The notes beneath the pieces are model-generated. The model was not told the origin of the DNA. It saw nothing but the letters and a program-made list of their open reading frames with translations, and ran no database searches. DNA of 64,000 nt from Candidatus Bathyarchaeota archaeon (GTDB taxonomy: Archaea > Thermoproteota > Bathyarchaeia > TCS64), in contig JASLYX010000004.1 in NCBI GenBank assembly GCA_030739585.1, positions 62,001-126,000 of the forward strand, given 5' to 3'. The position numbers and the translations under genes were made by a program. The first letter of the stretch is position 1. Every line of letters begins with the position of its first letter. Shown here piece after piece: positions 1-8,071 of the stretch.

Positions 1-1317
1 GCAGGGGGACCCCATGGTGTTCTGGAACGCGATGGCCGCAGCATCCAATGCTTGCCGGACAGAGCCCCCAGCCACCTCCACAACCGCGGCGGAGGACATT
101 GCCCCTGCGGCCCCGATTTCCACTTGGCATCCCGCGACCTCAGCAGCAAAGGTCCCCCTCATTGCTAGCACAAGTCCTATTGCTCCGGCAGCGAAGAGAG
201 CATTCACGGTCTGGATCTTATTCAGGCCTCGCTCATCGACCAGTGTCGTGATAGTACCGGGAATTGTTCCGGCAGCTCCCCCCGTAGGCGCCGCGCAAAC
301 GACCCCCATGCTGCTGTTGACGTGCATCGCAGCTAGTGCTCTTGCTGCAGCTTTTGTATGCAGGCCGCCTGTAGCTAGGTCCCCTCTTGTTTCTAGCTCG
401 TAGATCCTCTGTGCGCTGGGCTCTAGCAGTTGCATCCCTCTGATGTTACCCCTAAGGCCCTGCTCCACGGCTTGAGCCATGATCTCATATCGCCGCCACA
501 TTTCGTCGATAGCCTCTTCTTGTGTGATGCCTAGTAGGGCTGCCTCGTAGTGGAGGGCTGCTTCTCCCAACGAACATCCCTCTTTCTTGGCATACTCGTC
601 TAGGGTTTTTCCACTCAGATATAGGGGATCTCCGGGTTTGGGGAACTTTATAGAGCTAGTCTTCCAGATAGATTTTATCCCATCGGTTTTGTTGATTTCA
701 TCCAACGCGTTTTCATTGAGCTGCCTGAAAAGTTGAGTCCTAATAAGGGCCATCCCATCGCGCTCCTTAATTGAGGGCTCTATTAATATCTGGTCATTGT
801 AGGACAGTATTTCTTTAATCTTTAAGGCCGCACTGCTTTCTGTCTCAACTATTAAGTTATGGGCGTCCCCCGTGATGTTAACCTCCCAGCCGTTTAGATT
901 CAGCAGTTCCACAGCACCTCCTCCGGTAGACCTCGCGTTCACAAAGATCTCCTGACCCCCCTGGGAGACGCCCTGTATCCAAATAGCGTTAGGATGATCG
1001 TCCTCCTCCAGAATCTCAACTGTGAAAGCTATCGATAACCCAGAATCTCGGGCTAGCTGGAGCGCGTCGAAGAATCTTTCGTCGGTAATCGGCCACCCCA
1101 TCAACCCAGTGGCAAAACCCAGATCGCTACCTTGCTGAGAGTAAACCTCTGCGTAGGAGCCCCCCTCCGCGAATGAGATGATGACGGTCTCAGGTTTGTC
1201 ATTGAGTAGATCCCTAATGAGTCTGCCGATGAAATATGACGCCGCTGTGTGGGAGCTTGAAGGCCCGTGCATTACGGGGCCAAGGACCTCATTAAAAATA
1301 CTTACTTTCTTCCTCAT
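1..1317 (-). CDS. L-serine dehydratase, single-chain beta+alpha type (partial, C-terminus off the window)
   Basis: Iron-sulfur L-serine ammonia-lyase, converting serine to pyruvate and ammonia in the cytoplasm. The reverse strand is open from an ATG at 1317 to the window edge, about 439 residues. The N-terminus carries the SDH-beta signature GPVMHGPSSSHTA near residues 13-25. The SDH-alpha domain follows from about residue 200, with APTGGAAG and cysteines in GVVC, AGC and MGSPC that should hold the 4Fe-4S cluster. Beta and alpha regions are in one chain, as in E. coli SdaA, unlike the two-gene Bacillus form. The end is missing only because the window stops. Start chosen because it completes the conserved N-terminus and a TATA box lies 24-33 bp upstream. 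Family assignment is secure; L-serine as substrate is inferred. Confidence 0.9.
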   Translation of the reverse strand, partial: MRKKVSIFNEVLGPVMHGPSSSHTAASYFIGRLIRDLLNDKPETVIISFAEGGSYAEVYSQQGSDLGFATGLMGWPITDERFFDALQLARDSGLSIAFTVEILEEDDHPNAIWIQGVSQGGQEIFVNARSTGGGAVELLNLNGWEVNITGDAHNLIVETESSAALKIKEILSYNDQILIEPSIKERDGMALIRTQLFRQLNENALDEINKTDGIKSIWKTSSIKFPKPGDPLYLSGKTLDEYAKKEGCSLGEAALHYEAALLGITQEEAIDEMWRRYEIMAQAVEQGLRGNIRGMQLLEPSAQRIYELETRGDLATGGLHTKAAARALAAMHVNSSMGVVCAAPTGGAAGTIPGTITTLVDERGLNKIQTVNALFAAGAIGLVLAMRGTFAAEVAGCQVEIGAAGAMSSAAVVEVAGGSVRQALDAAAIAFQNTMGSPC

Positions 1318-1340
1318 CAGCTAAGTTCATCGCCTAAACG

Positions 1341-1350
1341 TTATATATTT
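1341..1350 (-). promoter_or_regulatory. TATA box of the serine dehydratase gene
   Basis: An A/T-only stretch (AAATATATAA on the minus strand) is centred about 28 bp upstream of the ATG at 1317. That spacing fits an archaeal TATA box driving a leaderless transcript. Nothing else was recognised between 1318 and 1549. Confidence 0.6.
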
Positions 1351-1549
1351 CAATATTCTTGGTGGACATATAAGATCGATAAGCCATCAAGATCGAAGCT
1401 AACTGCCTTTCTATATACATGTCGGGACACGGTATATTATCTGAATACATGTACAATCCCCCTAATCCTTTCAGTTGATATCGTGAAGGGTTCCCCCTGA
1501 GCCAGGCGGTGAACGAATATTACTGAAATGTAGAGGTATGAATCTTGGT

Positions 1550-2680
1550 CTAGGGCGTGATGACCATCTTGATACCCTTCCGACTCCTCACCGTCTCGAT
1601 GGATCTCGCGGCGTTGGTGACTCTGAACTTATGGGTGATGATCTCGGTCAGAGGGAGATCGTCCATTCCCCTCTCCAAGAACTGGAGGGCTGTGTCGAAC
1701 TGGGCGGGGGGATAAGCCCAGCTCCCCAGGATGTCCACGTCCTTCATACAGATAGTGTGGGGGTTTATTTCAACGTTCCCCGGGTCGGTATAGTGACCCA
1801 CCTCAACGAATCGGCCACCCCTTCTTGTCAGTTCGATTCCCTCGGCGAAGGCTGCGGGGACCCCAGCGCACTCAATGACTACGTCGGCCCCAATGCCGCT
1901 GGTAAGGCGCTTGACCTCCGCGACCCTTGATCCGCGGTCCGTAAAGCTCCTCATATCGATGACGTAATCCGCCCCTAGCTTCTCGGCGATCTCCAAGCGA
2001 TCGTCGACCATATCGACGGCTATGATCCTTCCGGCCCCGGCGATACGGGCGGTTGCAATAGCTAGGAGCCCAATGGGTCCCGCCCCCTGTACCACGACGC
2101 TGTCGTCCGACCTGAATCCCTTGATGGATGTTTGAATTCCAGGGGAGTAAGCCCTCTCTATGGCTCTCGAAGAGACCGCCATAGGCTCCGTCAGGACAGC
2201 AACCTCTGCGGGGACGCCATCGGGGATCTTATAGACAAAGTAGTGGGCGGCGTCGACGAAAACCTCCTCGGCCCAACCCCCAAGTAGATGTGGTGGTTCG
2301 CCACTACTTAGGTTGACTCCCATTACCCTTCTGTTGGTACAATAGGTGGGTTTGTGGGGCAATAAGCGGCAGAAATAGCAGGTTCCACAGAATAGGTTAG
2401 TGCCAGGGACCACTGCTACGAGATCGTCCTCTGCGAGGTACTTCCCTTTTGCCTCCATTTTCTCGGCACCCTCCCCTATCTCCTTGATCCTCCCAACAAA
2501 TTCGTGGCCGGGGATCACGGGGAATGGGACCTTCATATTCCCCCCGTAGAGGTGTATGTCGGTGCCGCAAACTCCACAGAGTTCCATATCAATTAGCATA
2601 GTGCCTTCTCCGACATCTGGTCGGGGATAATCGTGGACTGCAAGCCGCCCCACATCCTCTAAGACCGATGCTTTCACCAT
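1550..2680 (-). CDS. Zinc-dependent medium-chain alcohol/polyol dehydrogenase
   Basis: NAD(P)-dependent zinc alcohol dehydrogenase family, 376 aa, the usual length. Catalytic zinc ligands are visible as CGVCGTD (Cys38) and GHE (His59, Glu60). A structural zinc lobe follows with cysteines in the segment FCGTCYFC and a fourth in TYCTN. The Rossmann nucleotide-binding motif GAGPIGLL lies near residue 200. The family includes threonine, sorbitol and alcohol dehydrogenases; the exact substrate cannot be told from sequence. Cytoplasmic, no signal peptide. It is transcribed away from larE, with about 270 bp of A/T-rich intergenic DNA between them, and appears monocistronic. Confidence 0.85.
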   Translation of the reverse strand: MVKASVLEDVGRLAVHDYPRPDVGEGTMLIDMELCGVCGTDIHLYGGNMKVPFPVIPGHEFVGRIKEIGEGAEKMEAKGKYLAEDDLVAVVPGTNLFCGTCYFCRLLPHKPTYCTNRRVMGVNLSSGEPPHLLGGWAEEVFVDAAHYFVYKIPDGVPAEVAVLTEPMAVSSRAIERAYSPGIQTSIKGFRSDDSVVVQGAGPIGLLAIATARIAGAGRIIAVDMVDDRLEIAEKLGADYVIDMRSFTDRGSRVAEVKRLTSGIGADVVIECAGVPAAFAEGIELTRRGGRFVEVGHYTDPGNVEINPHTICMKDVDILGSWAYPPAQFDTALQFLERGMDDLPLTEIITHKFRVTNAARSIETVRSRKGIKMVITP

Positions 2681-2811
2681 ATCTAACAGAGAAACTATCT
2701 CTATCCACGTTAAAAACTGATTGAAGTGTCGTTTTTTATCGAACTCAGAATATTTTGCTAATGGCTATTGAAATCTTACAAGGTTGAGGAAAGATGGGCT
2801 GTGTGCGTTAT

Positions 2812-2871
2812 TACCCTTTAGGGTATAAGTGAAAACTAAAATATCCGATCATTATCACGCGCTTATGCGTG
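2812..2871. promoter_or_regulatory. Intergenic inverted repeats between the alcohol dehydrogenase gene and larE
   Basis: Two short inverted repeats lie in the divergent intergenic region: TACCC-TTTA-GGGTA (2812-2825), touching a TATAA-like run, and CACGC-GCTTAT-GCGTG (2856-2871). They could be operator half-sites for the flanking divergent genes; no regulator is identified. A further A/T run, TTTAAATTAA at 2896-2905, is a candidate TATA box for larE. Confidence 0.3.
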
Positions 2872-2948
2872 TTATGACGATGAGGTTAACAAGCCTTTAA
2901 ATTAATTGATGATTGGTATTTACGAAAGCACGGGGGCCTATAAATAAA

Positions 2949-3788
2949 ATGACTGTGGAAGATTACTTTGGAAAATATGAAGTTCTAAAGCGTTTAATAG
3001 ATGAAAAGGGGGCGGGTGGGGTCGTAGTTGCTTTCTCCGGAGGCGTGGACAGTTCAACTCTGGCTGCCGTATGCCATGATATCCTAGGAGATAAGGTCGT
3101 GGCAGTGACCGCTAATTCTCCGACGTACCTATCTGCGGAATTGGAGGACGCAAAGAGTGTGGCCAAGGAGATCGGCATTAGACACCATATAATCGAAACC
3201 GACGAGTTCTCACAGCAGGACTTTGTAAGCAATCCAGAGAATCGGTGTTTCTTCTGTAAAACTGAATTGCTGACCTCTTCCCAGTCATTCGCTCGTGAGA
3301 TCGGTTTCACCACTGTCTTTGAGGGGACGAACTTTAGCGATCTAGGTGGTCACAGACCTGGGTTTGACGCAGTGAAGGAGGGGAAGAACGTTTTTAGCCC
3401 TTGGGTAGAGGCGGAATTCACGAAGGATGAGATTCGGGCCCTAGCAAAGAGTATGGGGCTATCGGTTCACGATAAGCCTTCATTAGCCTGTCTAGCGTCC
3501 AGAATTCCCTTCGGGGTCAATATCACGATGGAAAAGCTTTCCCGGGTCGGGTCGGCGGAGCAGCTCATCAAAGAGAAATTTGGCGTCAGGCAAATCCGGG
3601 TCCGGGACCACGATGGATTGGCGAGGATAGAGGTGGGACGGGACGAAAGGCATCTTCTTTTTGACGTTGGGGTCATGAATACGGTCGTCAAAGAACTAAA
3701 GTTATTGGGCTTCAACTTCATCACTTTTGACATGGAAGGTTACAGGACGGGAAGCATGCTGGTGACCGCCGAAAACATTGGAAGTTGA
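2949..3788 (+). CDS. larE: LarE, ATP-dependent sulfur insertase for the nickel-pincer nucleotide cofactor
   Basis: LarE adenylates the carboxylates of pyridinium-3,5-biscarboxylate mononucleotide and converts them to thiocarboxylates. The 279-residue protein has the PP-loop SGGVDSS near the N-terminus and the C-terminal ACLASRIPFG whose Cys aligns with the sacrificial Cys176 of Lactobacillus plantarum LarE. It also has a CFFC pair (RCFFCK). Three-cysteine LarE proteins of this pattern are thought to use a 4Fe-4S cluster to supply sulfur instead of destroying their own cysteine; that this one does so is inferred. ATG 2949 is preferred to an in-frame TTG at 2913 because a TATA-like run lies near 2896. 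Convergent with larC; larB follows beyond it. Confidence 0.92.
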   Translation: MTVEDYFGKYEVLKRLIDEKGAGGVVVAFSGGVDSSTLAAVCHDILGDKVVAVTANSPTYLSAELEDAKSVAKEIGIRHHIIETDEFSQQDFVSNPENRCFFCKTELLTSSQSFAREIGFTTVFEGTNFSDLGGHRPGFDAVKEGKNVFSPWVEAEFTKDEIRALAKSMGLSVHDKPSLACLASRIPFGVNITMEKLSRVGSAEQLIKEKFGVRQIRVRDHDGLARIEVGRDERHLLFDVGVMNTVVKELKLLGFNFITFDMEGYRTGSMLVTAENIGS

Positions 3789-3804
3789 TGGACGCGCGTC
3801 CATC
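3787..3804. repeat. 18-bp perfect palindrome between convergent larE and larC
   Basis: GATGGACGCGCGTCCATC reads the same on both strands. It begins inside the larE stop codon and ends 16 bp before the larC stop. As RNA it would form a 7-bp stem with a CGCG loop on either transcript, so a bidirectional terminator or RNA-stabilising hairpin is possible; a protein-binding site is the alternative. Confidence 0.6.
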
Positions 3805-3819
3805 GCATTCAACAGTTCC

Positions 3820-5067
3820 CTAATGGGAAGCTATCTCTCGCCTCGCCTGATCTGTGACAAGACTCATTATCTCTCGCAGGGTCCTACCCGTTTTCTCGGC
3901 TAAAGACCTGACATCCTCGAACTCGGGCTTGACCTGGATAACCCTCCCCTCGCGGTTCCTCGAAACCTTCACCTGTACTATCCCCTCTAGCCCCTTCAGC
4001 TTAACCTCCATAGAAGTCACGTCTCTAGTGAGGATATGCCTCTTGCTGGGGTACATTCTGACGCCCAATGTGCCCGTCTCCTCCATCAGCAGCATAGTGA
4101 GAGGGTGTACGTTCTCTCTATCAGTGATCACTTTAAGAATGTGCCCCGGCCGGTTTTTCTTAGTGGTCATTGGGATGACGCTGATATCCCTGGCTCCTCC
4201 CTGCAACATCCTGTCGATGGTATATCCGATTACTTCACCTGTAGCATCATCTAGATTGGTCTCCAAGACGTAGATTTCGTCTACCATGAGGCTGGATCTA
4301 GTGGGCTCTCCCAGGGTTAGACGCACGATATTAGGCATGGATTCAAAGTCTTTCGTCCCAGATCCGTAGCCTATCCTTGTCGGCTTTATAGGGGGATAGA
4401 ACGGAGTAACCTCGTCGACGATGTTTACGAGCAATGCAGCCCCCGTGGGAGTTGTCAGTTCGAAATCTATTGGCCCGCCAACCAACGGGAAACCCTTCGC
4501 TCTCAAAATCTCGAGGGTGGCAGGAGCAGGGCTCTGGACGTTACCGTGAGAGAACTTGAAGATACCGCCCCCCACAGCCACCGGGGTTGAGTATATCTTG
4601 GTGTCCTTCGTTAGCCCCAGCTCGTCTAAAGCGTAGACGGTGCCAATGATATCGACGACAGTATCAATGGAGCCAGCCTCGTGGAGATGAACCTCACTTG
4701 GGGTCTCCCCGTGGACCTTCGCCTCCGCTCCGATTAAGCTATCGATAGTTCTCGTGGCCAGGACTTTGCCGTTCTCCGAGAGCTTAAAATCATCGGCGAT
4801 GTTTAGAATGGCGTCTCTCAGCTTGGAGCCCATTAAATGATGATGTCCCGTCTCCTTCGCCTTGACATGGAGTTTCTTTGCCCGGAATCCCCTTCGTACT
4901 ACATCTTCTACCTCGACGACCAAGCAGTCACAGCCTTCTAGGTATTTTGCTGAGTCCTCCATGACCTCAATAAACCTGGGGATGTCCACCCCAAGGTCCA
5001 GGAGGGACCCGACCAACATGTCCCCTGCGATACCAGCTAATTGGCAGTCTATGACAAGTACCCGCAT
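3820..5067 (-). CDS. larC: LarC, nickel insertion enzyme for the nickel-pincer nucleotide
   Basis: LarC is the CTP-dependent cyclometallase that inserts nickel into the bis-thiocarboxylated pyridinium nucleotide made by LarB and LarE. The N-terminus MRVLVIDCQLAGIAGDM is characteristic of this family, and the histidine run GHHHL near residue 75 and LHEAGSIDTV are also typical. It is one uninterrupted frame of 415 residues, unlike L. plantarum, where larC1/larC2 need a ribosomal frameshift. Start ATG 5067 is preferred over TTG 5079 because a TATA-like CTTATAC sits 24-30 bp upstream (5091-5097). Divergent from larB and convergent with larE. Confidence 0.93.
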   Translation of the reverse strand: MRVLVIDCQLAGIAGDMLVGSLLDLGVDIPRFIEVMEDSAKYLEGCDCLVVEVEDVVRRGFRAKKLHVKAKETGHHHLMGSKLRDAILNIADDFKLSENGKVLATRTIDSLIGAEAKVHGETPSEVHLHEAGSIDTVVDIIGTVYALDELGLTKDTKIYSTPVAVGGGIFKFSHGNVQSPAPATLEILRAKGFPLVGGPIDFELTTPTGAALLVNIVDEVTPFYPPIKPTRIGYGSGTKDFESMPNIVRLTLGEPTRSSLMVDEIYVLETNLDDATGEVIGYTIDRMLQGGARDISVIPMTTKKNRPGHILKVITDRENVHPLTMLLMEETGTLGVRMYPSKRHILTRDVTSMEVKLKGLEGIVQVKVSRNREGRVIQVKPEFEDVRSLAEKTGRTLREIMSLVTDQARREIASH

Positions 5068-5139
5068 GTTAGTTGACAAATAGATCAGGGGTATAAGGGG
5101 TAAAGGTGATATCTAACCCTATTCATAAAGGAAGAAAAC

Positions 5140-5146
5140 GGGGTGA
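5140..5146 (+). promoter_or_regulatory. Shine-Dalgarno of larB, pointing to an ATT start
   Basis: GGGGTGA is followed by 6 nt and then ATT (5153). The TGA inside it closes the larB frame upstream, and no ATG, GTG or TTG lies in frame before 5195. The site therefore decides the start of larB. Confidence 0.6.
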
Positions 5147-5152
5147 AACACA

Positions 5153-5929
5153 ATTAGAGATGTTCTGAGAAGGCTAGCTAGGAACGAGATCTCTGTGGAT
5201 GAAGCAGAGAGGATGATGAAGACGTCAGCCATCATTGAGATAGAGGACATCGCAAAGCTAGATGTTGGAAGGGATACTCGAAAGGGATTTCCAGAGATCA
5301 TCCTCGCAGAGGGAAAGACCACGGAGGACGTGATTAGGATCTCCCTGAAGATGTTGGAGAGCAAGGAACGGGTAATAGTCAGCCGGGGAAGCAACGAGCA
5401 ACTGGATGCTATAAGGGGGGTTGTTCCTGAGGGAGCGACCCTTTGCTTGAACGAGAAGGCTAGGATGGCGGTCCTTAAAAAGCGTGGCTTCACCGTGGAG
5501 GATTCTGGAGGGCGCATAGGCGTGATGACCGCGGGCACATCTGACATCCCTATCGCCGAGGAGGTGAAGGTTATGGCAGAGGAGTTGGGCTGCGAGGTCT
5601 TTTCCTCCTATGACGCTGGTGTTGCTGGCCTACACAGGCTGTTTCCTTCCTTACGGGAGATGATAATGAGGGACGTGGACGTGATGGTGGTCATCGCCGG
5701 CAGGGAGGGAGCCCTCCCTACGGTGGTCTCTGGGCTTGTGGATGTTCCCATAATCGGTGTTCCGACGTCCATCGGCTATGGATATGGCGGGAAGGGGGTC
5801 AGTGCTCTTATGGCCATGCTTCAGGCTTGCTCCCTTGGGATAGCGGTCGTCAACATCGATGGGGGGGTTGCAGCCGGGGCCATTGCCGCTCTAATCGCCA
5901 ATCGTGTTGCCAGGGCGAGGAACGTTTGA
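5153..5929 (+). CDS. larB: LarB, carboxylase/hydrolase of nicotinic acid adenine dinucleotide
   Basis: LarB starts nickel-pincer cofactor synthesis by carboxylating the pyridinium ring of NaAD and releasing AMP. The C-terminal half is the PurE/AIR-carboxylase-like fold, with DAGVAGLHR, VPTSIGYGYGGKG and ACSLGIAVVNIDGG, the last containing the cysteine equivalent to the catalytic one of L. plantarum LarB. The first canonical start is GTG 5195, but the frame is open upstream to 5147 and reads I-RDVLRRLARNEISVDEAE, which matches the usual LarB N-terminus. A good Shine-Dalgarno sits 6 nt before ATT 5153, so ATT is proposed as start (258 aa). If wrong, the protein begins at 5195. Confidence 0.88.
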   Translation: MRDVLRRLARNEISVDEAERMMKTSAIIEIEDIAKLDVGRDTRKGFPEIILAEGKTTEDVIRISLKMLESKERVIVSRGSNEQLDAIRGVVPEGATLCLNEKARMAVLKKRGFTVEDSGGRIGVMTAGTSDIPIAEEVKVMAEELGCEVFSSYDAGVAGLHRLFPSLREMIMRDVDVMVVIAGREGALPTVVSGLVDVPIIGVPTSIGYGYGGKGVSALMAMLQACSLGIAVVNIDGGVAAGAIAALIANRVARARNV

Positions 5930-6050
5930 CATCCCAGAAAAAATAGCGCAAATAGATTCTTAGGAGATGAGGTAAAATCCACCCACCATATTAATAATAA
6001 TTCATAGAGTCGCTTCTGGTTGAAACCTCTCTCACGGTCTTTTTGATTTC
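5930..6050. other. Intergenic, no gene recognised
   Basis: A/T-rich DNA after larB. It contains a TATA-like run (ATTAATAATAATTC, about 5988-6001) ahead of the short broken frame at 6051. The noncoding stretch continues after that frame to the peroxiredoxin gene end at 6336, where nothing is recognised. Confidence 0.4.
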
Positions 6051-6237
6051 ATGATTGAACGACTCGAGCGAAGCATCTCAGACTTGATTAACCGAGTGCT
6101 CACACCTGAGGACATTCTCAGGAGGGTTCAGTGATCCCGATTACTGGATATTTTCTAAGGCCTTAAGGGACGGGTTCACAACTTGGCAGCAGACAAACAT
6201 CTTGCTTGGTGGCAATTACTCCGACGAGACCGATTGA
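6051..6237 (+). pseudogene. Possible decayed small gene, unrecognised
   Basis: An ATG at 6051 opens a 27-codon frame ending ...TPEDILRRVQ-stop at 6133. One frame over, the text continues as FSDPDYWIFSKALRDGF and on to TWQQTNILLGGNYSDETD before TGA 6235. The two parts read like one protein of about 60 residues split by a one-base frameshift near 6130. No family recognised. It could be chance; confidence is low. Confidence 0.25.
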
Positions 6238-6335
6238 CTCTTTTTATTCAACATTAGTGGAGAGCCAAAGCGACAAACCCAGTTCCACCGGACTGATATG
6301 AACAACAGAATGCTAGTGCATACGCGTTTGAAAGA

Positions 6336-6797
6336 TCACTCCGTGATCTCCCTCAGGGCCTTTAGCGACACCGCTATGTGCTTTTTCATGTTGATCTCGC
6401 TCGTGAAAATGTGCCTGATGACGCCGCCCTTATCAATGACGAAGGTGTAGCGCCCAGGGAGGAGCCCGAATGCCTTGGTTGCGCCATACAAAAACTGTAT
6501 CTTCCGTTTTGGGTCGCTCAATAGAGTGAAAGGAAGCATGTGCCTGTCCACCCATCTCTTATGGGACTTAACGCTGTCACCGCTGACCCCGATTACTACG
6601 GCATCTAAGTCTATGATGTCTTCATAGACGTCTCTAAAGCCGCGGGCCTCTGCCGTGCACCCGGGCGAGAAATCCTTTGGGTAGAAAAACAGTACCACGT
6701 TGCTTTTTCCCTTGTAATCGCTCAAGGACACGGGATTGCCGTCCTGGTCCTTCAACGTGAAATCAGGGGATTTCGTTCCCACCTTAAAATTTGGCAC
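6336..6797 (-). CDS. Peroxiredoxin, PrxQ/BCP type, single cysteine
   Basis: Thiol peroxidase reducing hydrogen peroxide and organic peroxides in the cytoplasm. The 153-residue protein has the AhpC/TSA fold with PDFTLKDQDGNPVSLSDYKG and the active site FFYPKDFSPGCTAEARGF. The peroxidatic cysteine in SPGCT is the only cysteine in the protein. The usual PrxQ resolving cysteine five residues later is alanine or glutamate territory here, so it must act as a 1-Cys enzyme with an external thiol. A TATA box (6819-6828, CTTTATATC on the minus strand) lies 22-31 bp before the ATG, consistent with leaderless transcription. Confidence 0.9.
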   Translation of the reverse strand: MPNFKVGTKSPDFTLKDQDGNPVSLSDYKGKSNVVLFFYPKDFSPGCTAEARGFRDVYEDIIDLDAVVIGVSGDSVKSHKRWVDRHMLPFTLLSDPKRKIQFLYGATKAFGLLPGRYTFVIDKGGVIRHIFTSEINMKKHIAVSLKALREITE

Positions 6798-6973
6798 ATA
6801 CGTTCCAATTAATGAGCAGATATAAAGAAATCTGATCCTAGACGCGCGAAAAGACGCGCGCTCGTCATAACACCATATACTCCTACAAAAAAAATAAGAT
6901 GGCGGGGCCTATGTCAACCGGATCAGACACCCCTAATAACCCCTGATACCATCTTTCCACCACGAGTTCCCCA

Positions 6974-7717
6974 ATGTTACAAGTTGAAGGACGTAACCCC
7001 GTTAAAGAAGCCCTCAAGATCACTAAACCAGAGAGGATCCTTGTGGCCAGGGGCACCGAAAAGCACCCAAAGATACAGGAGATCATCCTCATCGCCGGGA
7101 AGCGGGACATCCCCACAGAAATCGTTCCCAAGAGGCGCCTTGATACCCTCACCCAGACGGGTCGTCATCAGGGGATCATCACGCTCATCCAGCTCCCCCC
7201 CGTTCGCTCCCTTAAGGACATCCTCATGAGTAACCAAGGAGACGTCACCATCCTCCTCCTTGACAGGGTCCAGGACCCTATGAACTTGGGCTCCATCCTC
7301 AGGACCGCTGAGGCCACTGGAGTCGACACCGTCATTATCCCCAAAAAGGAGAGCGTCGGCCTCACTCCCGCGGTCCTCCGAGCCTCCATGGGAGGCGCCC
7401 TCCACGTCCCCCTCATCAGGGACAGCCTCTACCGGGCGGCCAAGCTCCTTAGACAAGAGGGGGTCACCCTTATTGGCATCGACCCAACCGCCACCACTAG
7501 GTACTATGACACTCGACTCACTGGCTCTGTCGCCATCATCCTCGGCGGCGAAGACCAGGGACTTAACTCCACCCTCCAGAACCAGTGCCATAGCCTAGCG
7601 AGGATACCCATGTACGGTGCTATCACCACTCTAAATGTTAGCGCAGCCACTGCGGTCACTCTCTACGAGAGAACCCGCCAACAAACAAATAATAAAAACC
7701 GGAGGATAACACCATAA
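6974..7717 (+). CDS. SpoU-family RNA 2'-O-ribose methyltransferase (RlmB/TrmH group 3-like)
   Basis: SPOUT-fold methyltransferase transferring methyl from SAM to a ribose 2'-OH in rRNA or tRNA. The 247 residues contain an N-terminal substrate-binding domain (VEGRNPVKEAL, RHQGI) followed by the three SpoU motifs: DRVQDPMNLGSILRTAEATG, IILGGEDQGL, and IPMYGAITTLNVSAATAV. Closest to the RlmB type, which modifies 23S rRNA G2251 in bacteria. The archaeal target is unknown. It overlaps the next small zinc-finger gene by 4 bp and probably shares its transcript. The gene is C-rich at codon third positions compared with neighbours. Confidence 0.85.
   Translation: MLQVEGRNPVKEALKITKPERILVARGTEKHPKIQEIILIAGKRDIPTEIVPKRRLDTLTQTGRHQGIITLIQLPPVRSLKDILMSNQGDVTILLLDRVQDPMNLGSILRTAEATGVDTVIIPKKESVGLTPAVLRASMGGALHVPLIRDSLYRAAKLLRQEGVTLIGIDPTATTRYYDTRLTGSVAIILGGEDQGLNSTLQNQCHSLARIPMYGAITTLNVSAATAVTLYERTRQQTNNKNRRITP
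7701..7705 (+). promoter_or_regulatory. Shine-Dalgarno of the ATA-initiated zinc-finger gene
   Basis: GGAGG inside the end of the SpoU gene, 8 nt before ATA 7714. It is a strong SD match and the only signal that places the start of the next frame. Confidence 0.5.
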
Positions 7718-7908
7718 GCAGGCCGCGCGGCCGAACTGGAGTATATCGTGGATTCCCGAGAAAAAGGACATGTGAAGGATGCCGAAAATACTCCCGGAAG
7801 ACATTCTACTGCGCCAAACATCGCAAAGTCCTCGCAGCAAGGAGGACTGCCTGCGACTATTGGGCCCCTAGGAAGAAGAAGATACCTCGGGGAAGAAAGC
7901 GTTACTAA
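7714..7908 (+). CDS. Small basic zinc-finger protein, apparent ATA start
   Basis: A 64-codon frame that contains no ATG, GTG or TTG. It encodes a very basic peptide with zinc ligands spaced TCEGC - 9 residues - YCAKH - 9 residues - AC, flanked by arginine/lysine-rich ends (RPRGRTGVYRG at the start, PRKKKIPRGRKRY at the end). The ATA overlaps the SpoU stop (ATAA), and a GGAGG sits 8 nt upstream, the geometry of translational coupling. The preserved cysteine/histidine spacing and charge argue that it is real. Basic character and linkage to an RNA methyltransferase suggest RNA binding. No family recognised. A perfect 12-bp palindrome, GGCCGCGCGGCC, lies at its 5' end (7721-7732). Confidence 0.6.
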   Translation: MSRPRGRTGVYRGFPRKRTCEGCRKYSRKTFYCAKHRKVLAARRTACDYWAPRKKKIPRGRKRY

Positions 7909-7929
7909 GCCCAATTGCAACTGATCAAA

Positions 7930-8028
7930 CTATACGCGCCACAAAACTAACCCAATGCTGAGAACCACGATATCCCCAACAGCCCTAAGGTAGGTCATCC
8001 AACCCTTGAAACCGCACAAAATGTTCAA
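7930..8028 (-). CDS. Possible 32-residue single-pass membrane peptide
   Basis: Short reverse frame from TTG 8028 that ends in a hydrophobic stretch, AVGDIVVLSIGLVLW, between the zinc-finger gene and the SMP-30 gene. One predicted membrane helix. No homology recognised and the start is weak; it may be chance. Confidence 0.2.
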   Translation of the reverse strand: MNILCGFKGWMTYLRAVGDIVVLSIGLVLWRV

Positions 8029-8071
8029 CGTTTTATGTAACCCGATCGAGTAGACAACGGAGGATTGAACT

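Noticed and set aside
1267-1500. Plus-strand 77-codon frame at the serine dehydratase start
   Set aside because: It is antisense to the start of the dehydratase and crosses its TATA box; no protein features.
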